Source: Stromatinia cepivora | Lineage: Eukaryota > Ascomycota > Leotiomycetes > Helotiales > Sclerotiniaceae | DNA: 64,000 nucleotides | Assembly: GCA_014898415.1 (NCBI GenBank) | Contig: RCTD01000007.1 | Span: 744,001-808,000, forward strand | Reading direction: 5' to 3' | In this document: piece by piece, positions 1 through 13,343 of the stretch | How the letters are laid out: the number at the start of each line of letters is the position of its first letter | How positions within the stretch are numbered: the stretch's first letter is position 1 | Notes under the pieces: generated by a model | What the model was told of the DNA's origin: nothing | Seen by the model: only the letters and a program-made list of their open reading frames with translations | Database searches by the model: none | Made by a program: the position numbers and the translations under genes

Positions 1-3000
1 AAGTATTCGGTCAGCTATTATATGCATTATAAAGGCATTAGATATATAAAAGATGTCCAAGAAGCTGGGTGGATGGACTGCACAATGTGTCAGAATAGAT
101 GGCTTACTATTTCTTTCCTAGGGTAAGGGAAGGTTCCTTTTTTAAGAAATTTTTCTCTCAATGAAGCTGACAATGCACGACAAGATGATAGAGAGTAGAA
201 TATGAGGTAAGGTAAGAAATAGAAACCATCTACAATAATCACGGTGAAGGAAATACAAGACCTATATGGTAGCACTTTGAGTGGAAGTATAATGCACGGA
301 GCGCACTATGATCGTCGAGCTTCGAAATGGAGTTATTCGGTGGCTTTCTTAGCACGAGACGACCCTTTAAGTCACAAGTATTGGGGGGGGGGGGAGGGAG
401 GGGATATTTTGACTTTGGCAATTAATAAGAGTTGGTTGTTGCAAGATCTCCTTCATCAGCGAGAAGGCTACAATACTACCCTACCTACCTAGGTATACAA
501 TAGTGGGTGAATGGTGGGAGACAAATTGGTACTGTAATTTTTCTCGGTTGGCTTTTTGACGGTGGGCTGTTGCGCGCGCTATGACGATTTTCCTCGCATC
601 TTTTTTCCCAGCATCATGATTCATCAAGCAAAGCTACTTATTATACTAGGTAGGTAGTACTTTTAGGCCTTTCCGTGGGGTGCAAGGAATGCGGTGAGAT
701 TTGTTACAGAGATATGAAGTAATTTCTAGTCAATGGATTCCCTGCAAATAAATCAAGTTATAGATCAAAGTTGAAAGTATTTTGATTTTATGATATTATC
801 TAGGTACCTAAAGTTAAGCTAAGCTGTATTTATAAATAAATCAATGGAGAATGAAAGAGGGAAGTAGGTAGAAACCGTACCCAGCTCTATTTCTATTCTT
901 CTAACCTTGTCATACATACTTGTAACTCACATGAGTATCATCAACCTTAATAAGATACTAACTAGGTACAGTGTATGAATAAAATGAATGAATGAAATAT
1001 TCGCCTCTTCCTCTTCCTCTTCCTCTAATAAAAACTTGTCTTTATCCTTCATTGTCCATATCTTTCTTATCCCTTCCTCCCACCATCAATCTTCAGCTCT
1101 GTCATCCATCACCTCATCCATTTTATTAGTTCTATGCATCTCGCGGTGAAAGTGCAAAATCGGGCGAATGAGTTCAGGGGTCATCACAAGCCTTATCCAT
1201 GGCCTGTACAAGAGTAAGCTACTTTTTTGAGCGATACATGCATGGTAAGCGATTCAGGCTTGACTTCTTCCACTATATCTTCTAGAAGGTTGAAGCCAGT
1301 TGTTCTTCAGCCTTACATAGTACGTATGTACTCCTGCCGAGGCATTCTACCGGTAATCCTACCAGATGATACGAAATACTTTGTCTGAGATTGGGATATC
1401 GGAAATATGAACGTTCATGCATATATCAGGCAAAATAGATCAGAGATTAAAAAGATATGATGGATTTTTTTCTTCCGCATGCATATCATTGGTACGAGTC
1501 ATGCTATCGTACCTGAGAATAAACATTTATCGTCCACACTAATAGGTGGTTCGGAGGGAACGATGGGCTTTAAATAATCCATGCAGCATCAAATCACCTA
1601 TTTTTATTACGGGTGTACCTCCAAACCAATAAAGGGCTTGGTGCAACATCAGAAATAGACCTTCTACCCACCATCTCCTTATATCATCAGATATCAATCA
1701 AAAGAACCGTTTGAAGTGATACTACATTGAGATCATGTTCCCATGCGTTCCCATGCGTGTGTCGACATGTAACGTTCATCCCACTCCCTCATTCAGTATA
1801 CATATCCGTTCAGTCCCCAACCGGCGATTTGCCGATTTTCGAAAAGGGGAGCCTCAATACTGTACAAAACTACCTTTCTTCTTGCAATCAATGTGTCTTT
1901 TTGGAAAATATCCCCGTCCATCATGTTTCAAACGACCTAGAGCAGAAGAACTCTCCCGCACGAGAAGAAATGTTTCAAGTGCTTTTGTCAAATATAACAA
2001 AGCGTATTTTCATTGGTTTAGACATTAACAAAAGATATTAAAGGAGATCTCGGACCGTTCCTGGTCTGATGGAGATTACCTCATTAATGTCAACACCCGT
2101 TTTCTTTAGCATGCCATGTGGAATGATAATGCGAACCTGCGCACCGTGTCCCCCAAAGTACTATCGCTTCGTTTCATATTCTTCGATAGTTCTTCCATGA
2201 ACTCTTATTTCAACCCGTTGCGTTTCACGACATGAACAAATTGACAAAGCGGAAAGCTACTGCGCTGGTGGAGTAGAAACCATTATAGCGAGATCGGAGT
2301 GAGGCTTTTTGCATGTGGCGCGTTGGTGATACTTGAGTCTGGAAACGTCTTCTTCGTATCAACATGTAGGTTTCCGAGAGGGGAACGTTGTGTTCAAAGA
2401 GCTCATCGATCACCTGAAGTTTGGTGGTACAAAATCTTGACGTATGTGGCTAGAAATGTTGAGAGCTCTTTTTACCTTTACATTCCTTAATTCCAATTCA
2501 GTAGAGTAGAGTTTGGGTTCTTTTGATATATCCTTAATTTCTCATTGAGGTTATCGTGATTCTACCTCGCATGCCTATCCAGATATCAAGGATATTCATG
2601 GAGTTGTTATCGTAATCAAAATTTCATTGCGGTCAGCCATAAAAAGAAGGTTGCTACAAGATTTGGAATAATTGCGTGCTCGCATAGCTATCGCTGCTAT
2701 CAGTATGTGGAATCAATTGAAGCTTCCAAGCTCTTCTATTGGATAAAATAATGATTTGTCAGATTTACTGAAGATGGCCCAAGCTTTTTAATTGTTTAAC
2801 CCCTCCATCAATCATGATGACTTGATACAATTGCCACTTCAGATTTCCTTATATTGATACTTTTATCCTCGATTGTCTTTGCAAGGCACATACAAAGTTT
2901 CAGTCAAGATTCATTCAACAAACCCGGATAAACTCCACAACAATTACGGCAGAGATCTCAAAATAATCTCAATTCCTACAATCTGCCTTCCCAACCTATC

Positions 3001-3039
3001 CCTATTAAACTTTTCCTCCTCCTCATTTTCCTCACAATA
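1..3039. other. Gene-free stretch upstream of msrA
   Basis: I see no supportable gene here. The open frames are short, overlap one another, lack recognisable motifs, and several start at non-ATG codons (for example 1727-2041). There is a G-homopolymer at about 382-392 and CT-rich tracts around 1005-1030. The last 150 bp or so before 3040 are pyrimidine-rich and probably hold the msrA promoter and 5' leader. Confidence 0.6.
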
Positions 3040-3716
3040 ATGGCAGCCATGCCCAACTTCCTCAACCGTCTTATTCGGCCCTTCACATCCTCCTCTTCCC
3101 TCTCCGTAACCCCCGCAGCCACATCCCAAATCCCCATCCCCGAATCGGCGCAAAAATGCACCATTGCCGCAGGCTGTTTCTGGGGCGTTGAACACATGTA
3201 CCGCAAAGAATTTAGCGGGAAAGGCTTATACGATGCACGAGTGGGATATATTGGAGGCGATACCGAGAATCCTAATTATAGAGCTGTGTGTTCAGGTAAC
3301 ACTGGTCGTATGTTCTATCTCATTCCTCAATTGCCAACCACTTGATTTTTAACATCTTTACAGACGCAGAAGCCCTACAAATCCACTATGATCCCTCACA
3401 AATAACCTACCGCCAGTTAATAACCTATTTCTATCGCATGCATGACCCTACAACTGCGGATCGTCAAGGACCAGACACAGGCTCACAGTATCGCTCTGGA
3501 ATTTTCTATCACAATGAAGAACAAGAGAAAGAAGCGCGAGAAATCACCAAGCAAGTCAATGAGAAATGGTGGAAAGGAAGGGTAGTTACGGAAATCCTGA
3601 AGGCGGGCGAGTGGTGGGATGCAGAGACGTATCATCAGAAATATTTGGATAAGAATCCGGGGGGTTATGAATGTCCAAGTCATTTTTTGAGGAACTTCCC
3701 GCCGTTGGAGGATTAG
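3040..3716 (+). CDS. msrA: Peptide methionine sulfoxide reductase A
   Basis: It reduces the S-epimer of methionine sulfoxide in proteins and free methionine, with thioredoxin as electron donor, and so protects against oxidative damage. Two exons, 3040-3304 and 3364-3716, are joined across a 59-bp GT-AG intron and give about 205 aa, normal for the family. The catalytic motif GCFWGVEH is at about residues 46-53, with the nucleophilic Cys in GCFWG. VGYIGG, YRAVCSG, DPTTADRQGPDTGSQYRS and the C-terminal GYECPSH region are also family-typical. The first ~40 residues are Ser/Thr/Pro-rich and hydroxylated, so an organellar targeting peptide is possible but not demonstrated. The start at 3040 was chosen because it is the first ATG of the frame and has a purine at -3. 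Confidence 0.95.
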
Positions 3717-5273
3717 GGTGGTGTAGATTGGAGAGTCTTGGGGGATGAGTGATGGGGTGTAAGAAAGACGGGCTTGTGGAAAGCAGGTAGATTGAGTGTA
3801 TTATGAAGATTCAGAGTAAGATTTCCTAAAATGGTTGAAAGTTTTCCCATGAAAAGAAATTCAAAGACCATGGTGTGGGAAAAACATATTTCAGAATGTT
3901 TGAATGTGATAACATCGCGATTCCGTGAACTAAGGAGCACGAACGATGGCATTCTCGCTTCGCCTCCTTATTCCCAATGTACATTGAGCAGACGATCGTC
4001 GCGGGGGGAGATTTGGGCACAGCAGTACGGAGACTTGGGCAGTGGGACAGTGTTCTGTGGTTGTCGCATTGGGGGAATGGGGACCACAAAGTTTCCAGTA
4101 CTGAATCCTATTTTTCATCTATCGTGCATGGGATATGACTATTCCTCTAGCCAACATATTTCTCCTTTACATGCCGAAACTCCAAGTGAAATTCACCTTA
4201 TTCCCCCAGCACCAAGTAGATTATAGGTATATTGTACAAAAAAATAAAAATGGTGTTGGGCCAATTAATAGATCCAAAATGTCTGTTAATGGCGAAGAGC
4301 TTTCTTAGCTCAGAGATGATTAGATTCATAGAAGGCCGATGAGGAAGCCACCTTGATTGAGTGAGAGGTGTTGTAAGACTCGCATTTGAGAGGATTAATG
4401 GAATCAAAAAGGCATCATCTTTAAAGAGTTATGCCCTTTTCAGCTTCTCCTTGCTGGATGCCATCAGTTTCTCGCCTTGGTCGCTGTTTTTCCTCTCGGT
4501 CGCGTGGCTTTCGTACGAATGCTTTTTCGGCAATTTCTGTGACTGGTCTGGTGCTAAATATCTAGTACTTTACTTCAGATTTTTTCCAAAGTGCCCAATC
4601 TTCCTCTTTGATACCACGAACTATCGCAGAATTTCTCCCATCCCATCTGTATTCTTTGCATTGACTTCGGTCTCTTCGTCTTTGGCGTCTTCGACTGCTT
4701 TTGTTCTATCAACTGTCAACGTGAATTCGAGCTCTTTATATCCTGTATTGAGTTTGAAGGGTAATCCAGTGATCAGTTTTTTTCATATCGAGAATTCGTT
4801 ATTGAAGTTGCATATGGGATAATTGTGAGTAACCCCAATTGGCTGAATGCCATAGTTGTTGAATACTCTGGGTTTAATGTAAGATTACATATCTCCATAG
4901 ATTACATCATAGGCGTCATATTTATTATAATTCTCCCAAAGTCTCCACGTTTAATATACCTTGAAGATTGTTTATAAGTTAGATATCCTTGAAGAATACA
5001 ATACGTGAGAATATACAAGATACTCTTAAAGATTGATTGTGTACATTCTTGAAGGTTGTGTGTGGGTCAAAAGTATAAATCATGAAGCTCCTGATAGTGG
5101 GGCACGCGGGGTCACGCCAATGCACGCTAAGCCTTAGAGTATAATAGCGTGACTACCTGACCATTCTAAACCTGAGGCAAAACAAAATTGTTACTAGAGC
5201 GCGTCAAAGTAAATGAATACCTAAGTACGAATCCCATACTCTCAAAGGTACCAAATTTTACCATTTTGGCACC
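3717..5273. other. Spacer between msrA and Cactin
   Basis: No gene is supported. Two plus-strand open frames (3831-4226, 4361-4822) lack known motifs. The 4361-4822 sequence read on the minus strand gives a Lys/Glu-rich broken frame that could be a very old coding remnant, but I cannot name it. Around 4960-5060 the words CCTTGAAGA and TCTTGAAGG recur several times without forming a clean array. Confidence 0.5.
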
Positions 5274-7130
5274 ATGGATCCTGGACGAAGAGCTATGCTG
5301 GAAGGTCGCGCACCTCGGGGAAGAGATATCACATCTCCACGTCGCGACGAAACCAATCGAATTACCAAACCACAACGACCAGCAGGCAACTCCGGTTCCA
5401 GACCTTACCGCAACAACCAGAGTCTCGAAGACGAGCAGTCAAAGAAATGGGTAGCAGAAGAGGATACTTTTGTTTTAAAACAAGCAAAGAAAAAGGCAGA
5501 TATTCGAGTTAGAGAAGGACGAGCGAAACCAATTGATTGGTTGGCAGTTATTCTTCGAGTGATTGATCCCGATAGAGATCTTCTTGACGCTGATGAAGAA
5601 GAGGTTCAGCTCGATGTAGTAGATCCAGAGGGTGTGTTCGAAGGACTCAACGATGCGCAACTAGGAGAATTGGAGACCGACATTAATTCTTACATTGCTT
5701 TGGAGAAGAACAAAAAGAACCAGGATTATTGGAAGACGATGCAAATCATTTGCAATGATCGTCGCCAGAAATTAAAGCCCCTGGGTCCTGATGGACGTGC
5801 TGTAAGCTCTGTTGCTGCAGATGTGGACAAACTGTTGGGACCAAAAACATATGAGCAGCTGGAAAGTTTGGAAGGACAAATTAGAGCAAAGCTCCGCTCG
5901 AACGAACCAATAGATACAGATTATTGGGAACAACTCTTAAAAAGTTTATTGATTTGGAAGGCGAAGGCTAAATTAAAGAAGGTGTATCAATCTGTGCTGG
6001 ATGCTCGACTTGACGCCTTACGAAAAGAACAACAGGAGGATGCAGAAGGTGTTCAAAAGAAGTTACAAGAACTGTTATCTGGTCCAACACCAGTGGTTGA
6101 AGAGGGGTCTGACAGACCAAATTTGATCGCCGCCCAAACACCTCGTCGTCAGCCTCACTTTGTCTACTCAGAGAAGCATGACCCGGAACCGTTACTCAAA
6201 CTACGGACTGAAGACAAATCAGGCGAGATTATTGACGAATCTGATTTCCTCAAAAAGGTCGTGGCCGAGCGGCGCAAAGTCTTAAAGTTAGGTTACGTAC
6301 CTTCACGTCCACTTGGCTCCGAGAAGAGCATCCCCAGCTCTGTCAGCAAACCAAGCACATCTATCAGCAATGCGCCTCCAGGTACGCAGCGCTTTTCCGC
6401 CGTAGTCACTGAAGATTTCTCTCAAGCTACAAAAGCATTGTACGATAGAGAGGTGGCACGGGGTGTGAATGAGAATGAGGAGATCTTCGCAGCGGAGGAA
6501 AGCCTTACCACGACTTCGGCTCCTCAATGGGCAGACAAATACAGGCCAAGAAAACCTCGTTATTTCAATCGAGTGCAAATGGGCTACGAGTGGAACAAAT
6601 ACAACCAAACCCATTACGATCATGATAACCCTCCACCAAAAGTCGTCCAAGGTTACAAATTTAACATATTTTATCCGGATCTCATAGACAAAGCTAAGGC
6701 ACCAACATTCCGAATTGTTCGTGAACATGGTCGAAAAAGAGGAGAGTCGTTTGCAGCTGCTGGAGAGGAAGATACATGTCTGATTCGCTTCATAGCAGGA
6801 CCCCCTTATGAGGATATTGCCTTTCGTATTGTTGATAAAGAATGGGATTATTCTGCGAAAAGAGATCGTGGCTTTCGTAGTAGTTTCGACAAGGTATGTG
6901 TGTGGCTTCAATGTTTCAATGTTTTGTATCTTTTCTACCCGCCATGCAGTGACAACCTCAAAACCACACTTTATTTTTGAAGCCTGTTCCCTAGCTAACG
7001 TGCTCACTCAATGACAGGGTATTCTTCAATTACATTTCCAATTCAAAAAGGTTAGTAACAATCATCACAATACCTACCACCTTTCAACCCAAGCTAATTT
7101 GTCATCATTCAGATATACTACCGAAAGTAA
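5274..7130 (+). CDS. CACTIN: Cactin family spliceosome-associated protein
   Basis: Cactin is a conserved nuclear factor associated with the spliceosome; the fission yeast orthologue Cay1 is needed for proper pre-mRNA splicing. Three exons are supported: 5274-6893, 7018-7050 and 7113-7130, about 556 aa. The conserved middle domain runs from about residue 58 (WVAEEDTFVLKQAKKKADIR) to about 260. The diagnostic C-terminal domain starts near residue 415 (KYRPRKPRYFNRVQMGYEWN) and continues through HYDHDNPPPKVVQGYKFNIF, RFIAGPPYEDIAF and VDKEWDY. The two tiny last exons restore the expected ending GILQLHFQFKKIYYRK; without them the frame runs into intron sequence and stops at 6980. Both introns have GT-AG ends (GTATGT and GTTAGT donors). 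Start at 5274 (ACCATGG) has a good context. Confidence 0.95.
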
Positions 7131-9110
7131 TCACGATTCGCGAGATTCCAGAATCTTCTTGCCTCATTGTACCGTCTTGGGTGGTCCCTTAGAGCCATGC
7201 AAGAACGGATGGCACCGGGATAATATAGTCGTCATACACTATTTTACGGGTATGCCCTAATCTTACTTCTTAGATATAGCCTTCATGTATTCCTTCCTAT
7301 TCTCATACAGAACTTTAACTTAAATTTATTTCATTTAACAAGAACAATTCGAATATGTATAAATACAAGGATAGTAAGTGTTTATTTATTATGTTTTCTA
7401 TAATCATCCAACACACAATGGCTTCACGAAATGACCGCTCACATGTTGGTCCTGATGATCCTCCATCAAGTATGAACAATAATTTATTTATTTTTTTAGA
7501 AATTTGCTGATGATGAATTAAATATAGTACCCCTCCCAAACAAAGAACGAACTCCAGAAAGCAATCTATACACGGTAACACGGTTAATCAAATACAATGG
7601 CTGCAACTATTCCGCAGAGTTTGTAATCGAATCGACCAGGTATCAGCAGGGGTTAGAACAGTACTGTCCAGTCAACTTGAACTTCAAATAGAATGTTTGA
7701 GATTGATTATGGATTTGATGCTGTAGTCTGTGAAGATACTTTTTTTTCTTTATTGCCACGAACCTAGGCCCCCTTCCGGGCATATGGTGTCGAATGAAGA
7801 GATTCGGTCTTTGAAAGGAGCGTGGGGATTATGAAGATGGGAGGATATATTGGAGTTTGGCAAATATCAATGTGATTGGGGTTCTTCTTAAGTAATCATT
7901 GAAGGAATAGATGATTCTGCTTGTAAGAAGTGTGAAGGTTATGGAGGCGGGATGATTCGTTGGTGTTTGGCAGATATCAATATGGTTGGGATTCTTCTTA
8001 AGTAATCATTGAAGGAGCGGATGATTCCATCTGCAAGAAATGTGGAGGTTATGGAGGTGGGAGAATACACGGGAGTTTGGTTGGGGTTTTTGAGCAATCA
8101 TCAAGCTCACAAATAAACCTCCCCAGATTTCTTCCACGTGTGCTATGTCACACAAAGGAACTTCGTACATCCGTCAAAAATAATACTACCTACATGACGG
8201 CAACGATTCGATGCATGAGAGAAGCATTAACCCCTGGAAATGCAATTGAAGTCATCAACGTCCTCTATTCATCTCATAACCTTCCTGGAAAGTTTTAATA
8301 GCAGTGATTTCGGACTGCTGGCCACGATTTGTAGCACTAAAACCTTTTTTCTCAAACATGGGTAGTTGCAACGTTAATTATTGAGAAAAACTCCGGATCG
8401 GCTTTCGTTCGTGCGAATCATTGGGATTTTTGGTTGAGCAGGTCGAAACGGTTTTACGGGTGACTGATTTCGGCATAGTCCACTTAACTCAAACAAAAAC
8501 AACTTTGTGTTCCTTCTAGAATAAAATTCAAGAACAATTAAACCAGACAATTCTTTGTGATTGTGTCCACTCGAGGCTGACGGTGAAACATTAGAATACC
8601 CTTCTAGGTTTAAATTCAAACAATGCCTCTCCTAGGCACAATCTCTAGCGTTATGCAGTTGCCCGTTTTCCTCTCCCTGTATGACATGGATATGCAGACC
8701 TACAGCCTACCTATTTACAGCAGACAACAAGCGATTGCTATTCAAGAAAGGGTCATTGTAGAGCTCACACTGTCTTCACAATGTTGCTGTCCGGGGAGCC
8801 TGTTTGCACCACACGTCAAAGGCTTGCATCCATGTGCTGGCATTCGCTCTCCTGCATTATGGCCTTGTCTTTTCAGGACTCTATGCCCATAATCACAAAG
8901 CCTCCAGTGTTCCCACTGCTTCTTACATTCTAGATTTCTTTTTTGAATAACTACACCCGAAGTCCTTTGCTATCCTAATTCTTTGAATTCTCCGAGAAGA
9001 AAGTCACTATCGTCTTACAATAGAGCAATCCATTCTAAGTGTATCACTTCGTTCAATAAACACATCATCGGCAGCGAAGTTGAGTAGATTGTTTTCAGGT
9101 GGTCTTCAAC
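7131..9110. other. Spacer between Cactin and the forkhead gene
   Basis: It contains the Cactin 3' flank, a 110-bp tandem repeat (listed separately) and the forkhead 5' region. Two open frames (8077-8298 and 8623-8892) have no motifs and look like chance. No RNA gene was recognised. Confidence 0.5.
7815..8095. repeat. Minisatellite, 110-bp unit, about 2.5 copies
   Basis: The word TTCTTCTTAAGTAATCATTG occurs at about 7882 and again exactly 110 bp later. The surrounding words also recur at that spacing, for example ATATCAATRTGRTTGGGRTT and GATGATTC followed by TGYAAGAARTGTGRAGGTTA. A third, shortened unit ends near 8095, where the ATATCAA segment is missing. Most differences between copies are transitions. 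The array lies about 0.7-1 kb downstream of the Cactin stop codon. Confidence 0.85.
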
Positions 9111-10532
9111 ATGGATTCCGATCACTTCCAGCAAAATCCTCAACATCACGATTTGCCTTGGGATTTTCAAGCTTCGGAGAATATTGGGACGACAGCACAA
9201 TCGCAAGCTGATGCTATATTTCCATCATTTGACGGTCTACCTCGAATCGGTCACAATCAGTACTTCATGGCTAGTTCATCATCTCCTATGCCCAATAATG
9301 GCTACAACCTTACTACATCCCAAATGCCAGGCTCTCAAAATCTAAACTCTTGGGGCCATCAGGCGCCATTAACTTCTGGCTTTGGAGAAGATGGAAATGG
9401 TTACTCTTACGATTGTCCGACTGATCTCTCTGGTCTTGAACAACAACACTCCCCCAAAGCTTTCGATAACATTCCTCGAACTACTTGGCAACAACCTTAT
9501 GCCAACATGACCATGACGTTACCTGTATATCCTTTTGATACTTGCGACAATCTCGGGTCCATGGTGTCATCGAGGGCTGACCATGGCGAAAGACCTGACG
9601 ATTGCGTCATGATGGATGCAGCACATAAGCCCCTCAACTCTACATCTCCCTCCAGCTTATGCTCTGAGGAAGATGGGCAAAGCTCGCGCGAGCCTACTGC
9701 AATGGATGTCGATGCTGATGGTCATGGCGCAGATGAGCAACCATACGCAAAATTGATATTTCGAGCACTGATGAGCGCGCCAGACCATTCGATGGTTCTC
9801 CAGGAAATCTATCGTTGGTTCCGAGAAAACACTACTAAAGGGAGTTCGGACACCAAAGGTTGGATGAACAGCATTCGTCACAATCTATCAATGAACGCTG
9901 TAAGATTCCATGATTAAGTATGTTTTGCGATTTACAGGGGCTAACATGTTCGATGGTAGGCGTTCAAAAAGACGGAACGAAAGATTCCTGGAGAAGAAAC
10001 GAAAAAGTCTACTGAGTGGGTTTTGGAGGATTTCGCAATCAGAGATGGAGTTCAGTCTACAACTCGATATCGAAAGGGAACAGGCAGCAAGAAATTTGCC
10101 AAAGCAGAAAGCACTCAAAGTCCAAACCATCCAAGTCGGCACAATTACAATGCGATGAGAAAACCTTCATTTCACTCCATTGGCAAAGGAAAAATCTTAC
10201 GTCAAAGGGGGAGGGAAGATCCAGCTCCAAGACGAATGATTCCAACATCGTCCAGATCTGAACCGGCAAGATACCCAGGAAGCCAATTTCATGCCTCAAA
10301 TGTGACTTCTGTATCGAGATCTCCACGAAGATCACCTCTAACGCCGACCCCGGACTGCCCTGGAATTTACAGTCCTGTTATCAAAGAGGAAAACTACAAT
10401 CCTGCATACGACCTCTACAGATTTGAAGATTGCCAAGGAGTGCTCCCTGATGATCACGACCCACTCTTCATGGACAATCAAAATCCACAGTTCATGCAAG
10501 TTCATCCCATGTGTGCCAGCAACCAATACTAA
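9111..10532 (+). CDS. Forkhead (winged-helix) transcription factor
   Basis: A DNA-binding regulator of the forkhead family. Two exons, 9111-9899 and 9960-10532, are separated by a 60-bp GT-AG intron (donor GTAAGA) and give about 453 aa. The forkhead domain lies at about residues 210-300: PYAKLIFRALMSAPDHSM, LQEIYRWFREN, the recognition helix GWMNSIRHNLSMNAAFKK, then TEWVLEDFA and the basic TTRYRKG. The intron falls within the recognition-helix region (NA|AFKK), and splicing it restores the canonical HNLSMN-A-FKK order. The N-terminal 200 residues are Gln/Asn/Ser/Pro-rich and probably disordered, with an acidic MDVDADGHGADEQ just before the domain. The true ATG is 9111; the frame is open upstream only through a GTG. 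The target genes cannot be told from sequence, and no specific orthologue is claimed. Confidence 0.9.
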
Positions 10533-13245
10533 TAATGAGGGGTTAATGGAAGAGAATGTAGTGGAGTGTTTGTTATGTATTGTAAGGGTGGCAGATCTGC
10601 TTCGATACATCGAATAGATGCACGTTTCGTTTGCTATCAAAATATTGCATTGCTGGGGGTTTTATTGCATGTACTGGGATCTTATGCTGCGAGCCCGTTG
10701 TCTATTTGCTATAGCTTGTCGCGCAGGATGTTAAGGATCTCTAATTTCTTTGATCAACGGCATCAGCGACAAAATTTCAATGATGGTGAGGGTTTGTATG
10801 TAGGCATATCCCAAAGCTGTTAATCATTATGATGCGTCACATTTTTGGTCTTTCTTCAACCTTTGAAATGTTGTGTGACTGTCATAAAAAATTGTGTCTT
10901 TATTCCGGGTAGTGGTTCCTATCCTACCCTGCCCCGGCTATATGCCCAGTACGATCCTTTGCCTTGCAGGATCAGGTAGTATTGGTTAGTGTTGCTTCTT
11001 TTGCACCCTGCGATCTATCCCAGGATGTGGCATATCAGGTTTGATTCTCTCGAAATAGACCCCCCACCAAGTTTCCCGTGTTTAAAATGAGGTTGAGATG
11101 TACCACCCCAGCAATATCCTTGAAGGATTCTGTTGGTTAGATTGTATGCGGTGCCCCATGCCGGAGGAAAACATGCGCTATCCAGCGATCCAGTAACTTC
11201 AAAGGTCGTGCATTAAACTTATAATCATGCAGCATACTCCACTCTCCAAAGTCCAATAGACGGTCACCAGCGTCATTAGTGTCTCAAGAGGGCCTTGCCC
11301 CTGTCCGTAGATTGTAACCACACCTTGCTTGAAAGGCGTTGAAAGAGGTTGAGAACGTGGTCGAAATTCTTCTTTGTGGTATATCATGAATATACCATGG
11401 TACTTTTTCATAGGAATCATAGGACTATTTCTATGAAATGTCCACTTCTTCGAGCACAACATGCCAGCAACAGCTCATTCACATCGCGCTCCAACTCCAA
11501 CAGCCGGGCTACTGGTACACGCTCCAGAATGTCGTCCGAATGAAAGACGAGATCTCTTACAAGATCCGATGGTTAGGAACTACATTTCCACTATAGTACG
11601 ACGTTGAATGCAGATACAAACGATCCTTCTCATAGAGTAAGCACCGATTGCCGCTCAAACGAACGTTCCAAACTTTTGGTGATGCTGACAGACGTCAAAG
11701 AAAGCCACACGTGTAGAGATACCGGTTTCGCTCTTCTCAACATGCACCCAGACAGATCAGGAACCGGAAAAGGGCTTGTTCGTAACTTAGGGGCAAAAAA
11801 CAATACTTCCGACAGTATCCTTCGAGGTTATGATGAAAAAAATAATACGCCAAGTCCACATAACTGACCCGTTGAGAAAGCGGCCTGGCAGAAGGCAGCC
11901 ACAACGGCTTTTTCGAAGATTCTGCAAAACATGGCGCATTTCTGGGTATCCATGCCCTTGTAGCTGTAGTCTTTTGCCTTAAACTCAACATGCACCAAGG
12001 CCCGAGCCGTCAATATACATACCTATGTCTGTTTGCTTCATCCTGTCAACAGAGGCATTTCCATGGCACGCTTCAATACTATAGAAAAGTGCTCTGCCGC
12101 TCTGCAGACTTCCGCCACAACATAACAGAAGTAATTATCGAATCCTTCAGCGACTCGGATTGGATCCGTCAATACTTTTTTACCATGGAACGGTGGGTTA
12201 TCCGGTGGGAATATGACAAATACATCTGTATATCAACGAGCTCTACTTCGTACTCTGCGCACTTCTAGTATGGCTCAGCTGATCCTTCCGATTAGATGGG
12301 TCAGATAAAAATTGAGATACGTAGTGGCACCGAAGAATATGAAAGATGTATCGGTGTCCGCCGCATCCACCCAAATCAACCAGCCATCGCCAGCAAGGAT
12401 AGAAGATAATCTCCCCATTCCACAGCCAAATTTTGAATGATTGAAAGGGTCTGTACTTTGATGTCTTTGGAAAACTCCGTCAAGAGCAAACACTTGGATG
12501 AATTGATACCTCCACTACCCCTGAAGCTTAATTTCTTGCTTGCAAGAAAGTGGGAGGCCCGCTTTCCTTTTAGTAAGCTCAAAGATATCTTATCGAATGA
12601 TATGCCTCTGTCATCAAGTGATCAAAACACACGATAGCCAAGAATTTTAGCTCCTAAAAGGCGAAGTTAATTAGAGAAGTTTAACTGAAGAGGCGGAGTG
12701 GGAAACGAGTCACGTGATTCTTTGCATCACACTTCATCTATTTGAATCTCCACCTTAAACTTTGTATACTCTCCGAAGCTCCGAATTATATTTAGACCAC
12801 TAACAAGTACGAGTGACTACCCATTTTCGGGCCCAACTGCGGCCCTCAACGAGGTAGATATTCCGCAAGGGTACGTCTCACCGGTTCGGTGGAGGATGTC
12901 CTTGAGTTCCACCAATAATTGAACCTAAATGAGAGCATGAAGAATTCCTGTTCCTAAACAAACTAAATGGGCCAATGAAGTTTATTGAAAATTATATGTG
13001 GTTCTACGGGGTACACATTAATGCGGGATATCAATGCCATAAAGATATTTTGGATGATCTGGGGATGGAATTATCTATAGTTTCTCAAACATGGGGTAAT
13101 ATTACAGGCTTGGTTCAAGCAAGAACTCACCGTCTTCATCAAAAGCCCAGGCCAAGGCAACAAATTCGGAGAAATGGAAGCTCCTTGGCTTTCCGGCTGG
13201 CAATATGTGAAGGTTTGCATGCTCACCTTAGTTTGCAGATAGACA
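10533..13245. other. Long spacer with possible decayed coding fragments
   Basis: No intact gene is seen. On the minus strand between about 12640 and 11150 several short frames in different registers have coding-like composition (12376-12582, 12275-12493, 11737-12013, 11199-11462) and are interrupted by stops. They could be an old pseudogene on that strand, but no family was recognised and the case is weak. Plus-strand frames 10566-10823, 11604-11867 and 12975-13253 carry no motifs. Confidence 0.35.
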
Positions 13246-13246
13246 A

Positions 13247-13254
13247 TATATAAG
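13247..13254 (+). promoter_or_regulatory. Probable TATA box of the polygalacturonase gene
   Basis: TATATAAG lies 90 bp before the start codon at 13344, a plausible distance for a fungal TATA element with a short 5' leader. It is a sequence match only. Confidence 0.5.
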
Positions 13255-13343
13255 TCCCGCCGGATCCCAAGCATAGCTAAGAAAAGTGCCAAGCTCTCAT
13301 TCAAACTTCTTGGGCAATCGAAACATCAGAATCCCACCTCAAA

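Noticed and set aside
1727..2041. Overlapping open frames upstream of msrA
   Set aside because: One starts at TTG, they overlap in different frames, and neither contains a motif or plausible exon neighbours.
4361..4822. 153-codon plus-strand open frame
   Set aside because: Ser/Phe-rich composition typical of a frame antisense to Lys/Glu-rich or AT-rich DNA, no ATG in good context, no family features.
6303..7007. 234-codon minus-strand frame
   Set aside because: It is antisense to the conserved Cactin coding sequence and has no motifs of its own.
8623..8892. 89-codon Cys-containing frame upstream of the forkhead gene
   Set aside because: It has an ATG but no signal peptide of convincing shape, no motif and no splice-linked partner; it most likely lies in the forkhead promoter.
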